A DNA stretch of 64,000 nt from FEN-1219 sp963728995 (lineage in GTDB: Bacteria > Pseudomonadota > Gammaproteobacteria > Steroidobacterales > Rariloculaceae). Positions 1 through 9,386 of this stretch are shown here, in pieces. The stretch lies in contig CAVSMD010000003.1 of NCBI GenBank assembly GCA_963728995.1, forward strand, positions 806,001 through 870,000. Direction: 5' to 3'. A program made the translations under genes and the position numbers. The notes under the pieces were generated by a model that had not been told where the DNA came from, did not search any database, and was given only the letters and a program-made list of their open reading frames with translations. How positions within the stretch are numbered: the stretch's first letter is position 1; every line of letters begins with the position of its first letter.

Positions 1-2
1 CG

Positions 3-1070
3 ATCTGGCTCACGGCCGTCGCCGCCGCGGTGCTACTGATCCTCTCCGTGCTACTTCACGAGATATCGCACGCGCTCGTCGGTCGCCATCAGGGTCTCGA
101 GGTGAAGAGCATCACGCTGTTCGTGTTCGGCGGACTCGCACACATCGAGCACGAGCCGCCCACGTGGCGAGCCGAGCTCTGGACCACGATCGTGGGCCCG
201 CTGGTCAGCCTGGGAATCGGGATCGTATGCATTGCCGCACTGTATGTCGGCTTCGGTGGCTCCGCCGGCATCGACGATCCACAGGCGCTACTCCCGACAC
301 TGGGGCCCCTCGGCACGCTGCTGCTGTGGCTTGGGCCCGTCAACGTCGTCCTTGCAGTGTTCAATCTCGTACCGGCATTTCCTCTCGACGGCGGCCGCGT
401 GCTGCGCGCGCTGCTGTGGGCCGGGACGGGCAATTTCGCCCGCGCGACACAGTGGGCGTCGCAGGGCGGCCGAGTGTTCGCATGGCTGCTGATTGCAACC
501 GGCGTTGCTATGGCGCTCGGCGTGACGGTTCCCGTGCTCGGCACGGGCTTGATCGCAGGGCTGTGGACGGCGCTGATCGGTTGGTTCCTACACAACGCCG
601 CGCTCATCAGCTATCAGCAGGTTCTGGCCCGCGAAGCGCTGCGCGGTATGCGCGTGCGCCAGCTGATGAGCACCGATTTCGCGGCCGTCGAGCCGAGCTT
701 GTCCGTGCAAGCGCTGATAGACGACTACGTGATGATGCGCGAGCAACGCTGCTTCCCGGTCATCGGCAACGCCGGCTTCGTCGGCGTCGTATGCCTCAAG
801 GACATCCGTCGGGTCGCGCGCGTCGACCGGGACTCGACCACGGTCTTCGACATCATGACCCCGCTCGATCGCCTCGCCGTGCTGCAGCCCGACGACACGG
901 CGCTGCTCGGCATGGCGACGTTGAGCCAGCGCGGCGTCAATCAGGTGCCCGTGATCGAGCGGGGTCGGCTACGCGGCTTTCTGAGCCGGGAGCCGCTGCT
1001 GCGCTGGTTGTCACTTCAGGGGCAAGCCGGCGCCTACGCGCACGGCGATGAGACTCCCCGCGCGACCTAG
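3..1070 (+). CDS. Site-2 protease (M50) with C-terminal CBS domains, 5' partial
   Basis: Intramembrane zinc metalloprotease of the S2P/M50 family, of the type carrying a CBS pair, which usually cleaves membrane-bound regulators. The frame is open to the left window edge, so the N-terminus is missing; the GTG at 30 is internal. The zinc motif HEISH lies at bases 57-71, and the second conserved motif (NLVPAFPLDGGR) follows about 105 residues later, its Asp being the third zinc ligand. Hydrophobic segments surround both motifs. The last third (from about base 640) is soluble and resembles two CBS repeats (VRQLMSTDF and FDIMTPLDRL mark their starts), which in this family bind adenine nucleotides. 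Substrate unknown. Confidence 0.88.
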   Translation: MWLTAVAAAVLLILSVLLHEISHALVGRHQGLEVKSITLFVFGGLAHIEHEPPTWRAELWTTIVGPLVSLGIGIVCIAALYVGFGGSAGIDDPQALLPTLGPLGTLLLWLGPVNVVLAVFNLVPAFPLDGGRVLRALLWAGTGNFARATQWASQGGRVFAWLLIATGVAMALGVTVPVLGTGLIAGLWTALIGWFLHNAALISYQQVLAREALRGMRVRQLMSTDFAAVEPSLSVQALIDDYVMMREQRCFPVIGNAGFVGVVCLKDIRRVARVDRDSTTVFDIMTPLDRLAVLQPDDTALLGMATLSQRGVNQVPVIERGRLRGFLSREPLLRWLSLQGQAGAYAHGDETPRAT

Positions 1071-1338
1071 GGAACCTAGCAGTGTAGGCAAGCGCCGACA
1101 CCCCGGCGTTCCGCCCTCGGCGTCGAGGCCCATGAAGCCGCCGTCGCCCCGGGAAACCGGCGCCCGGCGTCGGCATGAACGTCCATGGCATGCTCCTTGC
1201 AAAGTCGCATTGGGAGCCTCCAGAGACCGGTCCATGATCCGCAGGATTGCCGCCGTCGGTCCGGCATCGGGATTGTAGGCCTTACATGGCTTGGTAGACC
1301 CTCATTGGCGGTCGGCATCGGAGCAACGGGAGATCACG

Positions 1339-1830
1339 ATGAAGCAGACTACGCGACAGGGCGCCCGCATGGCCGCCACCCGCCCACGCACGCTGCCGCG
1401 GCAGCAACGCCTCGAGGAGCTCGTGCTGCGAGCCGTCGAGCACGAACGGCTGTCGTCCAGCGTTTATCGCGCGGCGCTCGAGTGCATCGACGACGACGCC
1501 ACGCGGGCGAAGTGGACGGAGCGCCTTCGGCAAACGATGCGCAACATGGCGATCGCCGCGGCTCTGTGCTGCGAGCTGCAAATCGATATGGATCAGCAGA
1601 TGAGCGACTGCCTGGCCGTTCGTAAGCTCGCCTCGGCGCTGGTCGCCGCCATGCAGGCCGCCAAGGACGAGGGCGCGCCCGAGAAGCTGGACCGCATTGC
1701 GCGGGAATGTGTCGGCATTGCCGAGAGCAAGACCCAGTTCGACTGGAGCCACTTCGTCAAGCCCGCGTCGCCGAGGCCCGGTGCCTCGATGGCGCACGAC
1801 GCGCCGCACGCGAGCCCCGCCAGGGGCTAG
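1339..1830 (+). CDS. Small helical protein, possibly ferritin-like
   Basis: A 163-residue soluble, largely helical protein. I chose the ATG at 1339 because GGGAG lies 6-10 bases ahead of it; an in-frame start at 1291 has no such site. Charged and small-residue helices carry conserved-looking Glu-His and Cys positions (AVEHERLSSSVYRAAL, ARECVGIAESKTQFDW), a pattern I associate with ferritin-like four-helix proteins, but the metal-site spacing is not clear enough to assign a function. It stands alone, 268 bases after the S2P gene, and is convergent with the receiver gene at 1844. The tail is disordered (Pro/Ala/His-rich). Confidence 0.6.
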   Translation: MKQTTRQGARMAATRPRTLPRQQRLEELVLRAVEHERLSSSVYRAALECIDDDATRAKWTERLRQTMRNMAIAAALCCELQIDMDQQMSDCLAVRKLASALVAAMQAAKDEGAPEKLDRIARECVGIAESKTQFDWSHFVKPASPRPGASMAHDAPHASPARG

Positions 1831-1843
1831 CGCGAAGCGCCGC

Positions 1844-2260
1844 TCAACGCTCCCAGAATCGCCGCATCGCGACGGGAATCGTCGTCGCCAGATCCTGCTG
1901 CTTGATGGGCTTGACCAAATAACCGTAGCTGAACGCCTTCGACGCTTCGTCGACCAGAGAATCGTCGTAGAACGCCGACACGAACAGAAACGGCACGTCG
2001 ATCTGCTCGGAGACGATGCGCGCAGCCTGAATGCCGTCGATCTCCGGCATGCGAATGTCGGTGACCACCAGGTCGGCATCGGCCTCGAGACAGGCTTCGA
2101 CGAGCTCGCGGCCGTCTCCGGCGACGCCCACGACCAGGTGCCCCATCCGCGACAGCACCTCCTGATAGAACTCCCGCATACGACTATCGTCGTCGGCGAC
2201 GATGATCCTGAGCGCGGCCACCGGTTCGCTTGGAAGACGCTTCGCGCCCATTACGTCCAT
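1844..2260 (-). CDS. Stand-alone receiver-domain response regulator
   Basis: A 138-residue CheY-like receiver with no output domain. The acidic pocket DDD is at residues 23-25, the phospho-acceptor Asp is D68 (VVTDIRMPE), the switch residue is S95 and the conserved Lys is K117 (YLVKPI). The final stretch (DLATTIPVAMRRF) resembles the linker seen in AmiR/NasR-type regulators just before an ANTAR domain, but the protein stops there. Its start overlaps the end of the upstream histidine kinase by 10 bases, so the two are translationally coupled and very probably partners. Output must be by protein contact or phosphotransfer. Confidence 0.9.
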   Translation of the reverse strand: MDVMGAKRLPSEPVAALRIIVADDDSRMREFYQEVLSRMGHLVVGVAGDGRELVEACLEADADLVVTDIRMPEIDGIQAARIVSEQIDVPFLFVSAFYDDSLVDEASKAFSYGYLVKPIKQQDLATTIPVAMRRFWER

Positions 2261-3351
2261 GTCGGGCTCGCCGTCTCGCGCGGCAGGAAGATTCGGACGC
2301 GAGCTCCGCGGTCGGTGTCATCGATGGTGATCTGACCGCCATGCTCCCGCACGATTCGCCGCGCGATCGCAAGACCCATGCCTTTGCAGCCATGTTTGGT
2401 CGAGTACAGCAAGTCGAAGGCGCGAGGCCGCTGCTCCGGAGGAATGCCGGGGCCGTCGTCCTGGATCGTGATCACGAGGCCCGGCGCACCGCGATCGGCA
2501 TTCCCGAGTCGCACGTCGACGATCGAGCCGGCGGGCGATGCGTGAACCGCATTTTCCAGCACGTGCGCAAAAACTTCACCGAGCCGCGCAGGATCGGCAT
2601 CGAGAACGCCATCTAGGTTTTCGTTCTCGAGGCTGTGGAAGCCGATCTGTTTGGGCTCCCATTGGCTCTTGAGCTGCCGCCAGGTCTTCTCGAGCAGCTT
2701 CGGCACGTCCACCTTGCGGCGCTTCAGGTGCAAGGGCGCGGCGAACGTGCTGACACCCTCGTAGAGCTGTCGCAGCTGATCCTGCGCCTCCTCCATGTCG
2801 TCCATTAACTCTTGGTCGCCGCCATTGGAGCGCAGTCGCAACAGAGCGAGACAGGATTGCATTCGCTGCAGCACGTTGCGGCTCTCATGTGCGAGCGCCG
2901 TCATCGTCGCGCCGATGGCGGCCAGCTTCTCCGTTTCGAGCATGCGATCCCGAGCGTGCTGCACGGCGCGGAAGTCGCGAACGGCGAGCACGTAGTGGGC
3001 GAAGCCGTCCGCCGAGGACTCGCGGATCGTGACATGCACCGGAATGGAGGGCTGGTCGCCGCTCCTGACCTCGGCGTCGAGGCCGCCCTGCGTCAGGCTC
3101 CGTTCGAGCATTCTCGTGGCGGGCAGCAGCTTGGCCAGGCCCGGCATCGAACGCTTGAGCGGCTGTCCGACCGCCTCCTCGGCCGTCGTGTCGAGCATTT
3201 CCTGCGCTGCCGCGTTCAGGCCCACGATGTCGCCGGCTTCGTCGATGACGACGATGGAATCGGCAACCGCGTCGAGCGCGTCCAGCACCTCGCGGAGCCT
3301 GCTGCGTGCCGGCCGCAAGGGTTTGCTTCGCTCTCTGCCGCTCATCTGCAT
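2251..3351 (-). CDS. PAS-domain sensor histidine kinase
   Basis: A 366-residue cytoplasmic kinase without membrane segments. A PAS domain covers about residues 20-130 (DSIVVIDEAGDIVGLNAAAQEML). The dimerisation domain holds the phospho-accepting H155 (LAHESRNVL), with Ser-Arg in place of the usual Leu-Arg. The ATPase domain has the N box at about N267 (HVLENAVHAS), the G1 box DDGPG at 298-302 and the G2 box GMGLA at 324-328. The gene lies 48 bases downstream of the NtrC-like regulator and overlaps the receiver gene by 10 bases, suggesting one operon in the order NtrC-like regulator, kinase, receiver. Without transmembrane segments it probably senses an internal signal. Confidence 0.92.
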   Translation of the reverse strand: MQMSGRERSKPLRPARSRLREVLDALDAVADSIVVIDEAGDIVGLNAAAQEMLDTTAEEAVGQPLKRSMPGLAKLLPATRMLERSLTQGGLDAEVRSGDQPSIPVHVTIRESSADGFAHYVLAVRDFRAVQHARDRMLETEKLAAIGATMTALAHESRNVLQRMQSCLALLRLRSNGGDQELMDDMEEAQDQLRQLYEGVSTFAAPLHLKRRKVDVPKLLEKTWRQLKSQWEPKQIGFHSLENENLDGVLDADPARLGEVFAHVLENAVHASPAGSIVDVRLGNADRGAPGLVITIQDDGPGIPPEQRPRAFDLLYSTKHGCKGMGLAIARRIVREHGGQITIDDTDRGARVRIFLPRETASPTWT

Positions 3352-3399
3352 CTCGCTAAACCCTCGGCCGACTCGGTGCGGCTCCGGTCGCGGTGCAAT

Positions 3400-4782
3400 C
3401 TACGTGCCAGACCGTGGCTCGGGCCTGCCGGGCTCGGCACTCCCTGGGCGGCTCTCATGTGCGCTCGCCCGGTACTCGTTCAGCCGATTGTAAAGAGTCT
3501 TCAGGCTGACCCCGAGCGTCCGCGCCGCCGCCTTCTTGTTACCGTCGAAATGCGCGAGCGTTTTCACGATCAGCTCGCGTTCGACGTCCCGAATCGCCCT
3601 GCCGGCTTCGATACCGGCCGACGCGCTCTTGAACGGGACGGAGTGCTCGAAGCCGTCGCCGGGTTGCAGCTCGCTCTCGCCACCGTCGGCGAGAAGAAAC
3701 GCGCGATGCACGGCATGCTTCAGCTCGCGGACATTCCCCGGCCACGCATAGGTCCGGCAACGCTCCAGAAAGTCCACCGAAGGGCGCTTGTCGGTGTTGT
3801 GCTGCGCGTTCAGATCGGCCACGAAACGCTCGACGAGCAACGCGATGTCGCCCCCGCGCTCGCGCAGCGGCGGAAGACTGATCACGAATTCGCTCAACCT
3901 GTAATAGATATCCTCTCGCAGCGTGCCTTCGCGCACGGCAGTCAGCGGTTTTCTATTCGTCGCAGCGATCAGCCGGGTCTCGATATGGATCTCCTCTTCC
4001 GCTCCGACACGCACGATCGACCCCGAGTCGAGCGACCGGAGCAGATAGGTCTGAATGTCGATCGGCATTTCCGAGATCTCGTCGAGAAACAACGTGCCCC
4101 GGTGCGCACGCTCGAAAACGCCCACGTGGCGCCGCGTGGCGCCGGTGAAACTGCCCTTCTCATGACCGAACAGCTCGCTCGCCACGAGCTCGCTCGACAG
4201 GCCTCCGCAATTCGCAGCGACGAACCGACCCTTGCGATGGCTCCGGCGATGCAGCGCGCGAGCGACGAGCTCCTTGCCGGTGCCGCTCTCGCCTTCGACC
4301 AGCACCGTTGCGCCCGTGGGACCGAACTGCTCGATCGACTGATAAACCGTCTGCATGAGATCGCACTCGCCGATGAGCAATCCGTAGTGCTTGGACGCAT
4401 CGTCGGAGGCGTCGATCTCTTCGGACTTCTGCGGCGTCGTGAGCTCCTCGACGACGCGCACGATTTCGCGGGCATCCACCGGCTTCGTCAGATAGCTCAC
4501 GCTCGGACCGGCGAGGCTACGGATGTGCGACTTGATCGCGGGATGGCCCGTGATGATGACGATGTTCGGACTATCCCCTTCGAACTCCTCGAGCAACTCG
4601 AGACCGTTGCCGTCGGGGAGAATCAGATCGAGAAGAATCAAGTCCGGAGTCGTCGTGCGCAGCAGCTGCCTGGCGGCAGCGAGACCGTTCGCCGTGGATA
4701 CCGTGTGGCCTCTTTGCTGCAAAATCTCGCTGGTCGCCTGACAGAAGCGAGGCTCGTCGTCGATCAGCAGCACGCGGCTCAT
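3400..4782 (-). CDS. Sigma-54-dependent NtrC-family response regulator
   Basis: A 460-residue enhancer-binding protein. An N-terminal receiver (phospho-acceptor D52, ILLDLILPD) precedes the AAA+ domain with Walker A GESGTGKE at 164-171, the sigma-54 contact loop GSFTGA at 210-215 (Ser in place of the usual first Ala), Walker B LFLDE at 231-235 and an arginine-finger region (RLIAATNR). A Fis-type HTH lies near the C-terminus (KKAAARTLGVSLKTLYNRL). I start at the ATG at 4782 because MSRVLLIDDEP is the usual receiver beginning; an upstream in-frame start at 4878 would add a disordered leader. It should activate sigma-54 promoters in response to the kinase encoded just downstream. Confidence 0.94.
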   Translation of the reverse strand: MSRVLLIDDEPRFCQATSEILQQRGHTVSTANGLAAARQLLRTTTPDLILLDLILPDGNGLELLEEFEGDSPNIVIITGHPAIKSHIRSLAGPSVSYLTKPVDAREIVRVVEELTTPQKSEEIDASDDASKHYGLLIGECDLMQTVYQSIEQFGPTGATVLVEGESGTGKELVARALHRRSHRKGRFVAANCGGLSSELVASELFGHEKGSFTGATRRHVGVFERAHRGTLFLDEISEMPIDIQTYLLRSLDSGSIVRVGAEEEIHIETRLIAATNRKPLTAVREGTLREDIYYRLSEFVISLPPLRERGGDIALLVERFVADLNAQHNTDKRPSVDFLERCRTYAWPGNVRELKHAVHRAFLLADGGESELQPGDGFEHSVPFKSASAGIEAGRAIRDVERELIVKTLAHFDGNKKAAARTLGVSLKTLYNRLNEYRASAHESRPGSAEPGRPEPRSGT

Positions 4783-4887
4783 GGTTGCACATGCTACAGC
4801 ACCCGAGTTGACAGAACTATTCGGCTGCGGAGCGGGGCGGGCGCGACTCGAACGCGGCTGGTCTTGTAAATTTTGCAAGTGTCTCTC

Positions 4888-7113
4888 CTATCTTGCAGGC
4901 GTGATTGCTTTCAGTACTTCGTTGATCGTTTGCAGTCGAACAGGCTTCGTCAGATGCCGGTCGAAGCCCGCCGCGCGCGCGCGTTCCCGATCGCTGTCCT
5001 GTCCCCAGCCCGTGATCGCCACGAGCTTGAACCGGTCACCGGCGGGCATTGCGCGGATGCGCCGCGCCAGCTCGTACCCGTCCACGTGCGGCAGGCCGAT
5101 GTCCAGCAACAGAAGGTCGGGAGCGAAGGTTTCGATGAGCAGCATGGCCTCTGCGGCGTCGGGCGCAGTGCGGACCGTGTGACCGGTCACCTGCAGCCCC
5201 GCGGCCAGCGTGCTGGCAGCGTCGACGTTGTCGTCGACAATCAGTACTCGCTGCGGTGGGCTCGCGGCAGCGACGCTCGCCGCCGTGCTCGCGGCCAGGG
5301 CGTCTCGCGAAGCGGCGAGCGGCAATCGTATGACGAACTCACTGCCCCGGCCGGCACCCTCGCTGCGCCCTTCGATGGAGCCGCCATGCAGCTCGAGCAA
5401 GCGACGTGCAAGTGCAAGGCCGATCCCGAGGCCGCCGCCACCGCGCATTCGATGCTCGGGCACCTGATTGAACATCTCGAACACGAGCTCGAGCTGCTCG
5501 GCAGGAATGCCAAAGCCGGAGTCTCGAACCCTAAGGACGACTTCGCCGCCCTCGGCTCGCGTGCAAAGATGAATCGTCCCGTTCGGCTCCATGTATTTGG
5601 CCGCGTTGCCCACGACGTTCGCGATGACCTGGATCAGACGCTCCACGTCGCCCTTGACCGGCAAGCGGCCCTCGGCGTGCTCGTACGTCAGTCGGTGACC
5701 GCGCTCGTGGATGAGCGGCCGGCTGAGCTCGACGGCCGCTTCGATCATGGGGCGCAGGTCCGTCGACGCGAGCTCGAGCTCGATCTTGTTCGAGGTGAGG
5801 CGTGACAGATCGAGCAGGTCGTCCACGAGCCGGACCAGATGCGACAACTGCCGGGTCATCATGGAATGCAGCTCGTCGACGAGCTCGGGGGCATTGCCCG
5901 GCAGCCGCAGCAGCTCGACACCGGTGCTGAGCGGAGCCAGCGGATTCCTCAACTCGTGGCTCATGATGGCCAGGAATTCGTCCTTGCGCCGATCGGCTTC
6001 GCGAAGCGCTCGCTCGGTCAGCGCCCGCTCCAGCAGGTCGGCGGCCAGTCGCGCCAGCACGTCGAACAGATGGAGCTCGCTGCTCAGCGGCTCGTGCGCC
6101 CTGCGCCAATGAGTCGAAAGGACGCCCAGTAGCTCCCCCGAGCGAGCGATCAGCGGCGTGGACTGGACGGCTCGAATACCCGAGCGACGGTACTCTTCGA
6201 GATCCGCCGTGCCGACGAGCGAAGCACACTGCTCGACGTCGGCGATGACGAGCCGCTGTTTCGTCCGCAACGCATGACCGCAGGAGCTCCCCGATTCGAC
6301 CTGGACCCGCTGCCAGAACTGCGCGGACTCCGGATGGAATCCTCTCCAGGCGAGCAACTGCAAATCGTCGCTCGCGCGATCGCGAGTCTGCATGCTCGCG
6401 TGGTCGGACTGCATGATCGTCATGGCCGCGTCGAGGATTTGCTCGTGCAGCGCCTCGGGCTCGCTCTCTTGTATCAAGCCGGTGCTGATTGCCTGGAGCA
6501 ATCGAGAGCTGGCCTGCGCGGTAGCGAGGGCGGTCTGCCTCTGGTCGGCGCCGCGGACGCTTTGATAGGCGACCGACGCGAACTCGCTCAGCGTGGTCAA
6601 TACGCGCAGATCCTCGCGATCGAACTGCCGACTGCCGTCGTGGGCGATGACCCAGACCGTTCCCACCACCACACCATCGAGCCGAAACGGCACCAGCAGT
6701 ATTTCGACGAGCGGCGGCATGTCGTCCACGGAACGGCCGTAGTGACGTTCGGGCCGCGCCATGAGCAAGGGGACGTTTCGATCGAGCACTGTCCCACAAG
6801 GACTCGCCGCGCGCGCCACCGTTCCGTTCAGATGGCCGGCCCATTGGCCCGCGGCGGCCGTCCAGCGGAAGACATCGGTCCCCGGTGTGTTCTCGAGCAC
6901 ACTGAGGCCGGAAGAATGCGCGCGACACAGTTGCAGCGCTGCGTCTGCAAGCGCTTGCAGCGTATTGTCGGAGGTTGACGATTGTAAATTTTTCATCAGA
7001 CCGACGAGCGCTTGGCTCTCGGCCTGGAAACCGGGCTCGCGCGATGGACGCCGGTCCAACTCCTCGGTGATGAGGACTTCGTCGAGTGGGATCGGCGGTT
7101 TCGGTCTCGTCAT
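4888..7113 (-). CDS. Hybrid histidine kinase: GAF-GAF-HisKA-HATPase-REC
   Basis: A 741-residue soluble hybrid kinase. Two GAF-like sensor domains fill about residues 40-190 and 210-365. The HisKA domain follows with phospho-accepting H386 (IMSHELRNPLAPL). The ATPase domain has an N box (VVGNAAKYM), G1 (DSGFGIP) and G2 (GLGIGLALARRLLELHGG). A C-terminal receiver carries phospho-acceptor D671 (LLLLDIGLPHVDGYE). The ATG at 7113 is preceded by GAGGGGG, which decides the start over an upstream ATG at 7206. It lies about 105 bases upstream of the NtrC-like gene on the same strand and may feed the same relay. There is no DNA-binding output, so a phosphotransfer partner is expected. Confidence 0.92.
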   Translation of the reverse strand: MTRPKPPIPLDEVLITEELDRRPSREPGFQAESQALVGLMKNLQSSTSDNTLQALADAALQLCRAHSSGLSVLENTPGTDVFRWTAAAGQWAGHLNGTVARAASPCGTVLDRNVPLLMARPERHYGRSVDDMPPLVEILLVPFRLDGVVVGTVWVIAHDGSRQFDREDLRVLTTLSEFASVAYQSVRGADQRQTALATAQASSRLLQAISTGLIQESEPEALHEQILDAAMTIMQSDHASMQTRDRASDDLQLLAWRGFHPESAQFWQRVQVESGSSCGHALRTKQRLVIADVEQCASLVGTADLEEYRRSGIRAVQSTPLIARSGELLGVLSTHWRRAHEPLSSELHLFDVLARLAADLLERALTERALREADRRKDEFLAIMSHELRNPLAPLSTGVELLRLPGNAPELVDELHSMMTRQLSHLVRLVDDLLDLSRLTSNKIELELASTDLRPMIEAAVELSRPLIHERGHRLTYEHAEGRLPVKGDVERLIQVIANVVGNAAKYMEPNGTIHLCTRAEGGEVVLRVRDSGFGIPAEQLELVFEMFNQVPEHRMRGGGGLGIGLALARRLLELHGGSIEGRSEGAGRGSEFVIRLPLAASRDALAASTAASVAAASPPQRVLIVDDNVDAASTLAAGLQVTGHTVRTAPDAAEAMLLIETFAPDLLLLDIGLPHVDGYELARRIRAMPAGDRFKLVAITGWGQDSDRERARAAGFDRHLTKPVRLQTINEVLKAITPAR

Positions 7114-7260
7114 ACGACCCCCTCTCGCGAACAACTCTAGGACAATACGCGACGTCTTACTACACACATCGCGCACCCTCGCACATGGCAGGCGGCGGGC
7201 ATGCACGCGATAGCCGATCGCGTATCATGGAATCGCCGGTTCGCGGCTCGGGAGCTACAC

Positions 7261-9312
7261 GTGGGAAGCCGCCGCCTATCCATTCTGCTTTGCCTCATCT
7301 GCACGACGCTCGGAAGCCATGCCGTGGCCCAACAAGACCCGTACGCCTGGCTCGAAGACATCCACTCGGAGGCATCGCTGGCCTGGGTCAAGGACCAGAA
7401 CCAGAAATCGCTGGGAGAGCTGCAGGCAGATCCGCGCTACCGCACCGATTTCGAGGGCCTTCTGCAGGTGCTCGATGCCGAGGATCGCATCCCGTTCGGC
7501 CGGCTCGATCATGGTTGGGTCTACAACCTTTGGCAGGACGCGGCGCACCCGAAGGGACTGTGGCGCCGTGCGCGGCTGGATGAGTACTCGAAACCGGTGC
7601 CCGCTTGGGACGTGCTGCTCGACGTCGACGCGCTGGCCGCGGCCGAGAAGGAGAACTGGGTCTTCGCGCGCGCGGAATGCGCGCCGCGTGAAACGCGCTG
7701 TCTGGTGCAGCTGTCGCGCGGTGGCGGGGACGCCGTGGTCGTGCGTGAGTACGACCTCGTAGCCGAGAAGCTCTCGACCGACGGTTTCGAGGTCGCCGAG
7801 GCCAAAACGGACGCCACGTACCTCGACGACGACACCGTGCTGTTCGCGAGCGACTTCGGCGCCGGCACGCTCACCCGGTCCGGCTACGCGCGCATCGTGA
7901 AGGAGTGGAAGCGCGGCACGCCGCTGACGGCGGCGCGGACGATCTACGAAGGCACGGTCGAGGACGTGGGCTCGTCTCCCGCCGTGTTTCACGACCGCGG
8001 GGGCGCCCACGGCATCGTGGTGCGCTCCGTGAGCTTCTTCGAGACCGAGTACTTCGCCGTCGAGCGGGACGGCGTGCGTAAGCTACCGCTGCCTCGCTCG
8101 GCCGATCTGAAGGGCATGCTCGACGGCGCATACGTGGCGACGTTGCGCGAGCCGTACGAGACGCAGGGCGTGCAGCTCGCGAAGGGCGCGCTCGTCGCGT
8201 TCCGCGACGCTGGGCCGCCACAGGCGATCTACGTGCCGGACTCGCGCAGCACGGTCGACTCCGTCACCGTCGGCCGCGACGCGATCTACGCCGCCATCTA
8301 CAAGAATGTGGTGGGCTCCGTGCACGCGTTCGCGCCCACGGAACGCGGCTGGTCCGACGAGACGAAGTCCCTGCCGGGCGACGGCTCGACCGCCATCGTG
8401 TCGGCCGACCGCTTCGGACCCGACGCGCTGTTTCGCTTCGAGAGTTATCTCACGCCCCCCACCCTTTATCGGGACGACGGCGGCGCGCCGCGCGTCATCA
8501 AGGCGCTGCCTCCGCGCTTCGACGCCAGCGGGCTCGTGACCGAGCAGCTCGCGGCCAAGTCCAAGGACGGCACGCGCGTTCCCTACTTCGTCGTGCGGCC
8601 GAAGGCCTTGCACGGCCCGGCGCCGACCGTTCTGTATGGCTACGGCGGTTTCGAGATTTCGCTGACGCCCTCGTACTCGGCGAGCGTCGGGCGCCTCTGG
8701 CTCGCGCGCGGTGGCATCTACGTCGTCGCCAACATCCGCGGCGGCGGTGAATTCGGACCGGCGTGGCACGACGCGGCGTTGAAGACGCATCGTCAGCGGG
8801 CGTTCGACGATTTCGCTGCCGTGGCGGAGGACCTCGAGCGGCGCGGCCTCACCCGCCCGAAACAGCTCGGCATCATGGGCGGCTCGAACGGCGGCCTGCT
8901 CGTCGCGACGGTCATGACCCAGATTCCGGACAAGCTCGGCGCCGTCGTGTGCAGCGTGCCGCTGATCGACATGCTGGCCTATACGCACATAGGCGCCGGG
9001 GCGAGCTGGGCGGATGAGTACGGTGATCCGGCGGATCCCGAGATGCGTGCCTACCTGCTCGGCTACTCGCCGTATCAGAACGTGAGCGCCGACGTGCGCT
9101 ATCCGCCGGTGCTGTTCGTCACGACGACCAGCGACGATCGCGTGACGCCCGCGCACGCGCGCAAGATGGCGGCGAAGATGGCAGCGCAGGGTCACGACGT
9201 GCTGTTCTTCGAGGACACCGACGGCGGGCACGGCACCGCCGATCACAAGCAAGCCGCCGAGATCTCGACGTTGAATTTCATCTTCCTCGCACGACGACTG
9301 GGCTTGAACTAG
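7261..9312 (+). CDS. Exported prolyl oligopeptidase (S9A)
   Basis: A serine peptidase cutting short peptides after proline, 683 residues, close to the usual length. The beta-propeller is N-terminal (DPYAWLEDIHSEASLAWV marks the family's start) and the alpha/beta-hydrolase domain C-terminal. The catalytic triad is readable: S542 (GGSNGG), D625 (TSDDRVTP) and H657 (DGGHG). I chose the GTG at 7261, preceded by GGGAG, which gives a clear signal peptide ending near HAVAQ; an upstream ATG at 7201 would bury it. The enzyme is therefore probably periplasmic. It is divergent from the hybrid kinase gene. Confidence 0.95.
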   Translation: MGSRRLSILLCLICTTLGSHAVAQQDPYAWLEDIHSEASLAWVKDQNQKSLGELQADPRYRTDFEGLLQVLDAEDRIPFGRLDHGWVYNLWQDAAHPKGLWRRARLDEYSKPVPAWDVLLDVDALAAAEKENWVFARAECAPRETRCLVQLSRGGGDAVVVREYDLVAEKLSTDGFEVAEAKTDATYLDDDTVLFASDFGAGTLTRSGYARIVKEWKRGTPLTAARTIYEGTVEDVGSSPAVFHDRGGAHGIVVRSVSFFETEYFAVERDGVRKLPLPRSADLKGMLDGAYVATLREPYETQGVQLAKGALVAFRDAGPPQAIYVPDSRSTVDSVTVGRDAIYAAIYKNVVGSVHAFAPTERGWSDETKSLPGDGSTAIVSADRFGPDALFRFESYLTPPTLYRDDGGAPRVIKALPPRFDASGLVTEQLAAKSKDGTRVPYFVVRPKALHGPAPTVLYGYGGFEISLTPSYSASVGRLWLARGGIYVVANIRGGGEFGPAWHDAALKTHRQRAFDDFAAVAEDLERRGLTRPKQLGIMGGSNGGLLVATVMTQIPDKLGAVVCSVPLIDMLAYTHIGAGASWADEYGDPADPEMRAYLLGYSPYQNVSADVRYPPVLFVTTTSDDRVTPAHARKMAAKMAAQGHDVLFFEDTDGGHGTADHKQAAEISTLNFIFLARRLGLN

Positions 9313-9386
9313 GCTCGGGCGCGGCGGTCCCCCGGCCGGGATGGCTGGGGCATACTGCGAGCCGTGAACGATCGCCGAGTCCTCCC

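Noticed and set aside
1071..1338. A gene in the largest gap, such as the open frame at 1048-1278
   Set aside because: No ribosome binding site, Pro/Arg-rich composition of random GC-rich sequence and no recognised motif. The interval may hold the promoter of the gene at 1339.
2812..4869. A 685-residue plus-strand open frame
   Set aside because: It lies opposite the kinase and NtrC-like genes, has an Arg/Ala/His-rich composition typical of antisense frames in GC-rich DNA, and shows no family motif.
8083..9252. A 389-residue minus-strand open frame
   Set aside because: Antisense to the prolyl oligopeptidase catalytic domain, with no start signal or motif.
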